Shown here one piece after another: positions 30,620 through 39,074 of a stretch of DNA of 44,183 bases; the stretch's first letter is position 1; every line of letters begins with the position of its first letter. Origin of the DNA: an uncultured SAR86 cluster bacterium (GTDB taxonomy: Bacteria > Pseudomonadota > Gammaproteobacteria > Magnimaribacterales > D2472). Made by a program: the position numbers and the translations under genes. Below the pieces are notes generated by a model. It was not told the DNA's origin. It saw nothing but the letters and a program-made list of their open reading frames with translations, and searched no databases. Where the stretch lies: the NCBI GenBank assembly GCA_902559885.1, contig CACEJU010000010.1, positions 1 through 44,183 of the forward strand, given 5' to 3'.

Positions 30620-31019
30620 TTGGTTCAATATCTGATTTTTTTCTTACCCAGTTTATATATCGGTATATTGGTTTAATAGTTATAAGCTTTTTTTCTAATT
30701 TATATTTTCCAGGATAATCACTGAAAATTAGACCAAGCAAAATAGTAAGCAGTCCTTGACCAGGGAGTACCAGCATTAATATGCCACCAATTATAAGTAA
30801 ATAGCCCATGACATTTTTAGTAATAAATAATATAAGCCATATTATTGGATTACTTGTTTTAAATGGAGATAGCCCTCTCTTAGAAGAGTCAAAATAATCA
30901 ACTGGAATTATTTTGATAACAAAATTTATAATAAAAATACTAAAGAAGAAGATGAATAATGAGCTTATTGCAAGCCATGATAAGATGCTATTTAAATTTT
31001 GACCTAAAAATTCAATCAT
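30606..31019 (-). CDS. Small inner membrane protein with a PGxG turn (PGPGW-like)
   Basis: A 137-residue protein with three to four hydrophobic segments (about 14-38, 58-75, 76-97). The stretch LMLVLPGQGLLTILLGLIFSDYPGK resembles the PGPGW-type putative transmembrane family, in which a Pro-Gly-x-Gly turn joins two helices. A basic C-terminal tail (KYKLEKKLITIKP...WVRKK) probably faces the cytoplasm. No function is known. It is divergent from rsfS and overlaps the Lon-domain gene tail to tail. Confidence 0.65.
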   Translation of the reverse strand: MIEFLGQNLNSILSWLAISSLFIFFFSIFIINFVIKIIPVDYFDSSKRGLSPFKTSNPIIWLILFITKNVMGYLLIIGGILMLVLPGQGLLTILLGLIFSDYPGKYKLEKKLITIKPIYRYINWVRKKSDIEPIKLA

Positions 31020-31100
31020 ATTGCTTAATTCATGTTTAGATTTTTTTATTTATAATTTACTATAGCTAAATAATATATATTTTATAAATAAATAGAAACT

Positions 31101-31445
31101 TTGTTAGATAACACACTCATAGAAACATCTTTATCATCACTAGATTCCAATAAAGCCCAAGATATTTTAAATCTTGATATTCAAAAAATTTCCACTTATG
31201 CAGACAATATAATAATTGCCTCTGCAACCTCGTCCAGACATGCTAAATCTCTCTTAGATAAGTTGGTTTTGGATATCAAATCAAAAGACATTGATATTAT
31301 TGGTATTGAAGGAAAAGCTGAATCAGGCTGGGTTTTAGTTGACTGTGGAGATCTTGTAATTCATATAATGCAAAAAGATATTCGAGAATTCTACGACCTT
31401 GAGGGGCTTTGGGGTGGTGATACCCTTGTAGAATCTAGACCCTAG
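31101..31445 (+). CDS. rsfS: Ribosome silencing factor RsfS
   Basis: The 114-residue protein binds L14 (uL14) on the large subunit and blocks subunit joining in starvation. The family pattern is clear: DIQKISTYADNIIIASATSSRHAKSL, then GIEGKAESGWVLVDCGDLVIHIMQKDIREFYDLEGLWG. The start is a TTG; no suitable ATG is available before the conserved region. It opens the seven-gene cell-wall operon, with rlmH starting right after its stop (TAGATG). The usual upstream neighbour nadD is absent. Confidence 0.95.
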   Translation: MLDNTLIETSLSSLDSNKAQDILNLDIQKISTYADNIIIASATSSRHAKSLLDKLVLDIKSKDIDIIGIEGKAESGWVLVDCGDLVIHIMQKDIREFYDLEGLWGGDTLVESRP

Positions 31446-31910
31446 ATGAATATAAACATATTAAGTATTTCAAATAGCCTATCTAAATGGGAAGAAGAGG
31501 GCTTAACTTATTACTCAAAACAGTTTCCAAAAAATATTAATCTTAACTTTATCAATATTAAGAATAAAATTAATCCAAATCATTCAATTGAAAAAATTAT
31601 TAAAGAGGAGGCAAATGAAATTTTAAAAAGAATAAAGCCAGCAAATGCTATGATTGCTTGTGATTCTCATGGGCAACAATACAACAGCTTAGAATTTAGC
31701 AATAAACTTCAAAATATTTATAAATCTTATTCTAATATTGATTTCATTATAGGCGGATCTCATGGCTTAGATAAAACAATCCTAGAAGCATCAAATGAGA
31801 TTTTATCCTTCTCAAAATTTACTTTCCCTCATAGGTTGTTTAAGTTGATCTTAACTGAGCAGCTATATAGAGCATTTTCAATTGTAAATAATAAGCCATA
31901 TCACAAATGA
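31446..31910 (+). CDS. rlmH: 23S rRNA pseudouridine-1915 N3-methyltransferase RlmH
   Basis: A 154-residue SPOUT-class methyltransferase that modifies helix 69 of 23S rRNA using SAM. The trefoil-knot segments are present: DFIIGGSHGLDKTIL with the conserved GGxxG, FTFPHRLFKLILTEQLYRA, and the C-terminal YHK that ends the family. It directly follows rsfS and overlaps mrdA by 4 bp (ATGA). Confidence 0.96.
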   Translation: MNINILSISNSLSKWEEEGLTYYSKQFPKNINLNFINIKNKINPNHSIEKIIKEEANEILKRIKPANAMIACDSHGQQYNSLEFSNKLQNIYKSYSNIDFIIGGSHGLDKTILEASNEILSFSKFTFPHRLFKLILTEQLYRAFSIVNNKPYHK

Positions 31911-33751
31911 TAGACTTAGAACAAAGAGGTCCAGAAAAAAAGAATTTTGAGAATAGGCTTGCCCTTATTTATATTTTCTTTGTTTTTCTTTTTTCAGCAA
32001 TTATCTTTCAGACATATAGCCTACAAGTATCTAGTTTTATAGATTATGAAGAGGCTTCAAATCAAAATAAAACAAGAGAAGTTCTTGTTCAGCCATTAAG
32101 AGGAATAATATACGATCGAAATGGAAAAATAATTGCAAACAATATTCCAAGCTATGATTTGGTTATATTACCAGGAAAAATATCTGACCTAAATGGTTTA
32201 CTGGATAAGCTTAAAGAATTTCTAGTTCTAACAGAATCTGAATTGCTTTATATAAATGAAAATTTTAAAAAAAAGGCAGCTTATAATCGCGAGCTCACAA
32301 TAAAAAAGAATCTGACTAATAATGAAATAGCAGCTTTTGAGGTAAGAAGCTTTGACTTAGATAATATTTCAATTGAAAAAAGATATAGCAGACAATCAAA
32401 TTATCCTGAAATTTTTTCTCATGCTTTGGGTTATGTGGGAGGAGTAAATGATATAGAGCTTGCTAATATCTTGTCATCACAAAACTTACAGCCTATAGAA
32501 ACAGAATTCACTTATTCAAATGGTTTTATTAAAGGAATGACCGGCATAGAAAATATCTATGATAAAGATTTAAGGGGCTTATTTGGAAAAAGAATATATG
32601 AAGTTGATGCCAAAGGAAAATTTCTTAAAGAGTTAGGTTTTGAGAAACCAAAAAATGGTAAAAACTTATATTCAAATCTAGATATTGAAGCTCAACAAGT
32701 TGCATTTAAGGAAATGAAAAAAAGAAGAGGTGCAGTTGTAGCAGTTGAGATAGAATCTGGATCTATAGTTACGTATTTAAGCTCTCCATCTTTTTCAATC
32801 AATGAATTATCAAATAATATTTCATCAAAAGAATTTAATGAACTATTAAAGGATAGCAATAAGCCTTTTTTTGATAGAGCAAGCCAGGGCAGATATTCAC
32901 CTGCATCGACAATTAAGCCAGCAATTGGTCTTTATGGTATTGAAAAAAATTTAATTAGCTGGAATACAACTATTGAAGATCCGGGCTATTTTATTTTGCC
33001 AGAGGACCAGAGAGTATATAGGGGTTGGAAAGAAGGAGGTCATGGAAGAATAAATTTGGCTGATGCAATTATACAAAGCTCTAATACCTTCTTTTTTCTT
33101 TTGGCCTATCAATCTGATATATACGACTTAAAGAACCATTTAAATAATTTTGGTTTTGGAAAGAAGGTCTGTAATGACTGTTTTAATCAAGATATTGCTT
33201 TATTACCAGATCCTGAATGGAAGATGAATAATCTAAATTTTGGTTGGTTTAAAGGTGACACTGTAAATATGGGAGTTGGTCAAGGCTATCTTAGTGCAAC
33301 CCCGATTCAGCTAGCATATTATGCAAATATAGTTGCACAAAAAGGCCTGATTAAAAATCTTTCATTTATCAAAGATAATAATGAGCCACATGCTGATATT
33401 TTATTGCAGAATATTTCAGATGCTGATTGGAAAAGAATGCATGAAAGCATGATTGGGGTTATTGAAAACCCAAAAGGCACTGCAAAAAGATTAAAGAATC
33501 TTAAAACTTATTCAATAGGTGCTAAATCTGGGACAGTAGAGCTTGTTAGTCTTGATAGTAAGGAGGAGTACAAAATAGTCAGACAGGAAGAAGGCAAAAG
33601 AGATCATGCAATAATTATTGCTTTTGGACCAATGCCAAATCCTAAATATGCGGTAAGTGTTGTTATAGAGAATGGCGAAAGCGGTGGTTCTGTTGCAGGG
33701 CCTGTAGCTGTAAATGTTCTTAATGAACTTATAAATAATGAAAAAACTTAG
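31907..33751 (+). CDS. mrdA: Penicillin-binding protein 2 (elongation-specific transpeptidase)
   Basis: The 614-residue class B PBP cross-links peptidoglycan during rod elongation. One transmembrane anchor is at about 18-40, followed by the pedestal start RGIIYDRNGKIIANN. The transpeptidase motifs are SxxK at Ser334-Lys337 (SPASTIKP), SxN at 391-393 (SSN) and KSGT at 540-543. The length is close to E. coli PBP2 (633). It overlaps rodA by 14 bp, matching the known PBP2-RodA partnership. Confidence 0.96.
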   Translation: MIDLEQRGPEKKNFENRLALIYIFFVFLFSAIIFQTYSLQVSSFIDYEEASNQNKTREVLVQPLRGIIYDRNGKIIANNIPSYDLVILPGKISDLNGLLDKLKEFLVLTESELLYINENFKKKAAYNRELTIKKNLTNNEIAAFEVRSFDLDNISIEKRYSRQSNYPEIFSHALGYVGGVNDIELANILSSQNLQPIETEFTYSNGFIKGMTGIENIYDKDLRGLFGKRIYEVDAKGKFLKELGFEKPKNGKNLYSNLDIEAQQVAFKEMKKRRGAVVAVEIESGSIVTYLSSPSFSINELSNNISSKEFNELLKDSNKPFFDRASQGRYSPASTIKPAIGLYGIEKNLISWNTTIEDPGYFILPEDQRVYRGWKEGGHGRINLADAIIQSSNTFFFLLAYQSDIYDLKNHLNNFGFGKKVCNDCFNQDIALLPDPEWKMNNLNFGWFKGDTVNMGVGQGYLSATPIQLAYYANIVAQKGLIKNLSFIKDNNEPHADILLQNISDADWKRMHESMIGVIENPKGTAKRLKNLKTYSIGAKSGTVELVSLDSKEEYKIVRQEEGKRDHAIIIAFGPMPNPKYAVSVVIENGESGGSVAGPVAVNVLNELINNEKT

Positions 33752-34835
33752 TTTTAAAAAATTTGATCTTTTTTATGATCAATATTTATTTATTGCTATA
33801 ACTTTATTGTCTATATTGGGATTAATATTTCTCTTTAGTGCATCACAAGGGAATACTTCTATGGTGTTCAAACAAGGTTTGTTTGTTCTCTTTGGAATTT
33901 TATTAATGCTTTTAATAAGTCAACCAGATCCAGATTTTTTTAATAATATTTCCGTAGCGTTTCTCCTGTTATCCATAATATTAATTATCGCCACTTTTTT
34001 TATTGGAATAGAGGCTAATGGTGCTAAGAGATGGCTTAATATGGGATTTTTTACTCTACAACCATCTGAATTATTAAAGATTGCATTACCAATTTATTTA
34101 TCTTCATACCTATACCATCGAAGATTGCCTATAAGCATGAAGCACACATTTATAACCCTTGGATTAATTTTGGCATTATTTTATTTAGTAGCTTCTCAAC
34201 CAGATCTTGGAACAGGCTTGGTAGTTATTATGTCTGGTCTTTATATTCTATTTTTAGCTGGTTTAAGCTGGAGATTTATAGGAATCTCATTTTTGTTAAT
34301 GATTTTATCTTTGCCTTTCCTTTGGAATAATTTTTTGGAACCATTTCAGCAACAAAGAATTAAAACATTTTTTAATCCTGAGTCTGATCCATTTGGGTCT
34401 AGCTGGAATATAACTCAATCTAAAATTGCAATCGGCTCTGGTGGAGTTTCTGGCAAAGGATATCAAGAAGGATCTCAGTCACATTTAGACTTTCTTCCAG
34501 AAACTGAAACTGATTTTATTTTTGCAGTAATAGCAGAAGAATTTGGTTTTATTGGAGTTTGTACCTTAATGGCAATATATATTTTTATATTAATGAGATG
34601 TTTTTATTTAGCCCTTAATGCTAGAGATAGATTTTGTAGATTAGCAATCGGAGGGCTAAGTTTAATTTTTGCATCTACTTTATTCATAAACCTTGGAATG
34701 GTCACAGGTTTATTGCCAGTTGTTGGAATGCCTCTGCCTTTTGTGAGCAAAGGCGGCTCATCTTTGCTATCATTCTATATAGCATTTGGAATTATTATAT
34801 CTATGGCTTCGCACAAAAAATTAATGCAAAAATGA
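33738..34835 (+). CDS. rodA: Rod-shape peptidoglycan glycosyltransferase RodA
   Basis: A 365-residue SEDS-family polymerase with about ten transmembrane helices. Recognisable segments are GAKRWLNMGFFTLQPSELLKIALP, ASQPDLGTGLVVIMSGLYILFLAG, and the long periplasmic loop with SHLDFLPETETDFIFAVIAEEFGF, containing the conserved acidic residues needed for activity; it ends with PLPFVSKGGSSLL. It polymerises glycan strands with PBP2. Overlaps with mrdA and mltB indicate tight co-expression. Confidence 0.96.
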   Translation: MKKLSFKKFDLFYDQYLFIAITLLSILGLIFLFSASQGNTSMVFKQGLFVLFGILLMLLISQPDPDFFNNISVAFLLLSIILIIATFFIGIEANGAKRWLNMGFFTLQPSELLKIALPIYLSSYLYHRRLPISMKHTFITLGLILALFYLVASQPDLGTGLVVIMSGLYILFLAGLSWRFIGISFLLMILSLPFLWNNFLEPFQQQRIKTFFNPESDPFGSSWNITQSKIAIGSGGVSGKGYQEGSQSHLDFLPETETDFIFAVIAEEFGFIGVCTLMAIYIFILMRCFYLALNARDRFCRLAIGGLSLIFASTLFINLGMVTGLLPVVGMPLPFVSKGGSSLLSFYIAFGIIISMASHKKLMQK

Positions 34836-35716
34836 AACATATATTACCTATACTTTTCTTCCATCTAGCTATTTTTGCTGATTACAGTGTGCATCCTGAT
34901 GCACAAGATGTAATCGATGAACTTACATATAAACATGGTTTCGAAGAAGAATATGTTATTTCAATTCTTCAAATGGCAGAAAAACAACCTAAAATTATTA
35001 AATCAATTTCAAAACCAGCTGAATTTACCTGGACATGGGATAGGTATAAAAATTTATTTCTAGATACTAAGAGAATTTCTAATGGTAAACGTTTTATAGA
35101 AGACAATTTAGGCACTTTAGAAAGAGCAGAGGCTAAATATGGCGTTCCAAAAGAAATAATTACTGCAATCCTTGGAGTTGAAACTCGATATGGCAAGGTT
35201 ATGGGTGGCTACAAAGTAATAGATAGCTTAACAACCCTTGGCTTTGATTACCCAAGAAGAGCTAAATTTTTTAAGAAAGAGTTAATTGAGTTTTTTGTTT
35301 TAACACGACAAAATAATCTTGATATTACTCAAGTCAAAGGCTCTTATGCGGGTGCTATGGGTTATGGTCAATTTATATCATCGAGTTATAGGGCGTATGC
35401 TGTTGATTTTGATGGAAACGGAAGTGCGGATTTATTTAATTCTGTAGACGATGCAATAGGTAGTATTGCTAATTATTTAAATGTTCATGGATGGAAGCCA
35501 GAGGGAAATATAGTTACTGAGATAAAATTAAATGATATTAGAAAGCCGATAAAAACTCATTATAATGTGAATAAAATTATCACTCTTGAATTCGAGGAAG
35601 ATGGAGAAAAAAAATATTTTATTGGAGATAATAATTTTATAGCAATCACTAAATATAATATAAGTCATTTTTATGCAATGGCGATATATTACCTATCAGA
35701 AGAGATAAAAGCATGA
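34832..35716 (+). CDS. mltB: Lytic murein transglycosylase B, apparently soluble form
   Basis: A 294-residue glycan-cleaving enzyme. The catalytic Glu117 is in ILGVETRYG, followed by SLTTLGFDYPRRAKFFKKEL and SYAGAMGYGQFISSSYRAYAVDFDGNGSADLF, the standard MltB core. A short signal peptide covers about 1-16 (ending IFAD), but there is no Cys, so unlike E. coli MltB it is not a lipoprotein. It overlaps rodA and dacC by 4 bp each. In Pseudomonas rlpA follows here; it is missing in this window. Confidence 0.93.
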   Translation: MKHILPILFFHLAIFADYSVHPDAQDVIDELTYKHGFEEEYVISILQMAEKQPKIIKSISKPAEFTWTWDRYKNLFLDTKRISNGKRFIEDNLGTLERAEAKYGVPKEIITAILGVETRYGKVMGGYKVIDSLTTLGFDYPRRAKFFKKELIEFFVLTRQNNLDITQVKGSYAGAMGYGQFISSSYRAYAVDFDGNGSADLFNSVDDAIGSIANYLNVHGWKPEGNIVTEIKLNDIRKPIKTHYNVNKIITLEFEEDGEKKYFIGDNNFIAITKYNISHFYAMAIYYLSEEIKA

Positions 35717-36855
35717 AAAAGATATTTACTTTACTATTATTTACTAGCTGCTTGGAGCTTTATGCACAAAGTTTTGTAGCTCCAGCACCAAAGCTTGATT
35801 TGAAAGCATATATTTTAATTGAACCCCAAACAGGAACAGTAATTGCTGAATATAATTCAGATCTTCATGTAGAGCCTGCAAGCATGACAAAGATCATGAC
35901 AGGTTATGTTGTTGCAGATCAGATTGGCAATGATCTCATTAATTTAAATGATAGTGTTCTAATTAGTGAGAAGGCTTGGAGAATGGGGGGATCTAAAATG
36001 TTCATAGAGGCTGGTAAAAGGGTTTCAGTAGAAGATCTTCTAAAAGGAGTAATTATTCAATCAGGAAATGATGCATCGGTTGCACTTGCGGAATATTCTG
36101 GCGGAACTGAGGAGGGATTTGTTGATCTAATGAATGCTTATGCGCAGTCATTGGGGATGAATAACACTGCTTTTGTAAATTCAACCGGACTTCCTGCAGA
36201 AGGTCATTACTCAAGCGCAAAAGATTTAGCATATCTAACCTCTAATTTTATTAATAAATTTCCTGAAATATATAACCTTTATAAAGAAAAAAGTTTTGAG
36301 TTTAATAGTATTAAGCAATTAAACAGAAATAAGCTTTTATGGAGAGATGATTCTTCAGATGGCGTAAAAACCGGTCATACTGAAAGTGCAGGATATTGCT
36401 TGGTTGGATCAGCAAAAAGAGGTGGCATGCGGCTTATAACCGTAGTAGCTGGGAGCAGTTCTGACAAAAAGCGTTTTGATGACACCCAGAGACTTTTAGA
36501 ATATGGATTTAGGTTTTTTTCAACTCAAGAAGTATTAAAAAAAGATCAAGTATACAAAACAGTTAAAGTTTGGGGAGGTCAAAAGTCTGAAGCAGGATTA
36601 GGGGTAACAGCAAACCAAATTCTAACCTTACCTAGAGTCGATTTTAAAGATTTACAAATAAATTATATTTATAAGAATAATATTCAGGCTCCTATCAAAA
36701 AAGGAGATGTAATTGGTTCAATTGAAATAATCAGCAACGATACCCCAGTTTTAGTAACAGACCTTGTAGCTTTAGACGAAGTAGAAGCTAAAGGATTTTT
36801 TGGAAGATTGTGGTCTAAATTTATACTCTGGATTATGAGTCTATTCGGTGGTTAG
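35713..36855 (+). CDS. dacC: D-alanyl-D-alanine carboxypeptidase (PBP5/6 family)
   Basis: The 380-residue low-molecular-mass PBP trims pentapeptides. A signal peptide covers about 1-19. The active site has SxxK at Ser57-Lys60 (PASMTK), SGN at 117-119 and KTG at 219-221. A C-terminal beta domain is followed by an amphipathic, Trp/Phe-rich tail (FFGRLWSKFILWIMSLFGG) that would anchor it to the inner membrane. Whether to call it dacA or dacC is a matter of convention. The gene overlaps mltB by 4 bp and the aminotransferase by 8 bp. Confidence 0.94.
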   Translation: MKKIFTLLLFTSCLELYAQSFVAPAPKLDLKAYILIEPQTGTVIAEYNSDLHVEPASMTKIMTGYVVADQIGNDLINLNDSVLISEKAWRMGGSKMFIEAGKRVSVEDLLKGVIIQSGNDASVALAEYSGGTEEGFVDLMNAYAQSLGMNNTAFVNSTGLPAEGHYSSAKDLAYLTSNFINKFPEIYNLYKEKSFEFNSIKQLNRNKLLWRDDSSDGVKTGHTESAGYCLVGSAKRGGMRLITVVAGSSSDKKRFDDTQRLLEYGFRFFSTQEVLKKDQVYKTVKVWGGQKSEAGLGVTANQILTLPRVDFKDLQINYIYKNNIQAPIKKGDVIGSIEIISNDTPVLVTDLVALDEVEAKGFFGRLWSKFILWIMSLFGG

Positions 36856-37699
36856 TAATACAGATATTATTGGTACCTATAATGGTAAAATTGATCTGGT
36901 AAGAAATCTTACTATATCTCCTTTTAGCAGGGCATACACATTTTCCGATAGCATTTATGAGGTTATACCTTTTTATAATCGCAATTTTTTTTATTTCGAC
37001 AAACACTTTACTAGACTATCTAACAGCCTTAATGCCTTAGCAATTGAAATAAACTTACAGAAAGTTAAAGATGAGTTATATGAACTCTTAAAACATGTCA
37101 CATATCAGAACGGATATATTTATTATCAAATATCAAGGGGGACAGATCCTATAAGAAATCATATCCAAGTTGATGGACTAGAGGCAGAAACTTTTGGATA
37201 TATACTCGAACATGATTACAAAACTCAAGAGCTTAATATAAAAATTGTTGATGATTTGAGATGGGGTAGATGTGATATTAAATCAACATCGCTTTTAGCA
37301 AATGTAATGGGTATGAATGAAGCCAAGAAAGAGAATTGTCAGGAAATAATCATGCACAGAGATGGGTTAATTACTGAGGCAGGAGCTTCAAATATTTTTT
37401 TTGTTATAGATGGAATTATCTGTACACCTGCGCTGGGTAATAATATTTTGCCAGGCATCACTAGAGAAATTTTGATTGAATTAGTTCGCTCTGAAGGCAT
37501 GGAGATTCGTGAAGATAAATTTCTAATTGATGACCTTCTTAAATCCCAATCAGTTTGGCTTACCAGCTCAACAAAATGCATTGCTCCAGTCAGAAAGATT
37601 GTTAATCTTGATCTTAATCTTGATTTAAATGAGCCTGTAATGAATAGGTGTATAGCAATTCTTGAAAAAGAGTTTAAATCTAATTCAATAAATCTATAA
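36848..37699 (+). CDS. dat: Class IV (D-amino acid/branched-chain type) aminotransferase, probably D-alanine transaminase
   Basis: A 283-residue PLP enzyme of fold type IV. The PLP lysine is in RWGRCDIKSTSLLANVM, and TEAGASNIFFV and NNILPGITREILIELV bind cofactor phosphate. RYDIKS-type segments are typical of D-amino acid transaminases, and the place after dacC fits a role in D-Ala/D-Glu supply for peptidoglycan. Branched-chain or 4-amino-4-deoxychorismate lyase activity cannot be excluded. The start is a GTG 8 bp inside dacC. The last 20 bp overlap holA on the other strand. Confidence 0.85.
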   Translation: MVSNTDIIGTYNGKIDLVRNLTISPFSRAYTFSDSIYEVIPFYNRNFFYFDKHFTRLSNSLNALAIEINLQKVKDELYELLKHVTYQNGYIYYQISRGTDPIRNHIQVDGLEAETFGYILEHDYKTQELNIKIVDDLRWGRCDIKSTSLLANVMGMNEAKKENCQEIIMHRDGLITEAGASNIFFVIDGIICTPALGNNILPGITREILIELVRSEGMEIREDKFLIDDLLKSQSVWLTSSTKCIAPVRKIVNLDLNLDLNEPVMNRCIAILEKEFKSNSINL

Positions 37700-38645
37700 G
37701 GCAATAATCTATCTCTTTCCAGAAATCTTTTTTTATAATTCCTTTACAAGCTAAATCTAGATTTACAATTTTTTTTTGATTTTTGATTAATCTTGCAGGT
37801 GAGGTTGATTTAATAAATTTTTCATATTGATTAAGCTTATTATTGAATACACCTGATATTTGCAGTGAATTCTTTATATTATTTGAACTTAATGCAAATA
37901 CACATGCATTCAGAAGGTTTCCTAGAACCCAAGTAATCAAAGGCCCATAGTGACTATTGTTATCTCTAATGGAATGTAAGATTTTGAATGTATTTTTCTT
38001 ATCTTTTTTAATTATCATATCTTCTAAATCAAAAGGTATGTATTCAGCATTATTTATATCTGAGCCCTCAGCTTTACCATTTATATTTTGAAGTTCTAAT
38101 AAGTTAATTTCATTTTGTTGTGCAATTAAATTTCCCTGGTTAAGGTTGTAAATATTTTCAACATATTTCTTTTTTTCATTTTCTTCTAGAAAATTTAACT
38201 GGCTCTTTAGCCAAATTTTTTCCTCAAATGATTTTAGTTTAGCGCAAGCAACAAATGTACAATTTTTATCAAGTTCTTTTATCCATGATGCTGAAGGTGA
38301 AATTTTTTCAGCACATGACACAACAATGAGAGCGTTTGTGTAAAGCTCATCGATATATTTGTGTATGTTTTTAAATGATTCTGGAGTTTTTCCACTTAAG
38401 TGATTAATAACAATGCATTGTTTGTTTGCAAAAAGAGATCCTGCAGTATTCTGCATCAAGAGACCATCTAGATCAGAGATATCATCAGTAAAAACATTGA
38501 GAATTTCTTCAAACCCCTCACCAGATAAATAATTTAATATTTTTTCTTTAGATTGATTTCTTAGAACTATTTCACTCCCATAAATAAAAAAGACTTTAGG
38601 CCCTTTATTTATATATTTATCAAGATTTAATGGATTGCATTTCAA
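37680..38645 (-). CDS. holA: DNA polymerase III delta subunit
   Basis: A 321-residue clamp-loader subunit that opens the beta clamp. The N-terminus KVFFIYGSEIVLRNQSKEKIL matches the HolA start, where the delta protein has a degenerate nucleotide-binding domain (no intact P-loop). The middle has LIVVSCAEKISPSASWIKEL, and the helical C-terminal collar follows. Sequence conservation is low but the position behind leuS-lptE is diagnostic. It overlaps lptE by 26 bp and dat by 20 bp. nadD, which usually follows, is absent. Confidence 0.88.
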   Translation of the reverse strand: MKCNPLNLDKYINKGPKVFFIYGSEIVLRNQSKEKILNYLSGEGFEEILNVFTDDISDLDGLLMQNTAGSLFANKQCIVINHLSGKTPESFKNIHKYIDELYTNALIVVSCAEKISPSASWIKELDKNCTFVACAKLKSFEEKIWLKSQLNFLEENEKKKYVENIYNLNQGNLIAQQNEINLLELQNINGKAEGSDINNAEYIPFDLEDMIIKKDKKNTFKILHSIRDNNSHYGPLITWVLGNLLNACVFALSSNNIKNSLQISGVFNNKLNQYEKFIKSTSPARLIKNQKKIVNLDLACKGIIKKDFWKEIDYCLIDLLN

Positions 38646-39057
38646 TTTTTGAAATCTCCATATTAATTTGTTGAACTATTTCATCCAATGATTGCATAAC
38701 AATAAATTCTTTTCTTTGGTTTTCAGCAAGAGGATTTAATTCGTTTGTGTTGTAAATTTTTTTAATAATATATGAAAACTCATATGATTCACTATTTAAA
38801 ACAGCTTTTACTGATAATGAAACTTTAATCTCATTCTCTAGAGGTCTGATTGAGTTTCCCGCAAGAATTTTATATTCATTTACATCATATTCACTAAAAG
38901 ATAGTTCAGATGCATCATTCTCAATTAAATCATTAATAATATGAAATTGAATATCTAAAGGCACTGTGGAATCAAATTTATAATTTGAATTATTTATTAA
39001 GGAAGTATCAATAGCACAACTTGATAGAATAAGAGCTAAATAAAAACATCTGACCAT
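38620..39057 (-). CDS. lptE: LPS-assembly lipoprotein LptE
   Basis: A 145-residue outer-membrane lipoprotein that plugs the LptD barrel for LPS export. The very short signal peptide ends in a lipobox LSSC with Cys14 as lipidation site. The rest is a small alpha-beta domain with IKVSLSVKAVLNSESYEFSYIIKKIYN as the central strands. The sequence alone is weakly conserved; the lipobox, size and position between leuS and holA make the call. Confidence 0.85.
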   Translation of the reverse strand: MVRCFYLALILSSCAIDTSLINNSNYKFDSTVPLDIQFHIINDLIENDASELSFSEYDVNEYKILAGNSIRPLENEIKVSLSVKAVLNSESYEFSYIIKKIYNTNELNPLAENQRKEFIVMQSLDEIVQQINMEISKIEMQSIKS

Positions 39058-39074
39058 CTTGTAATAATACAGAT

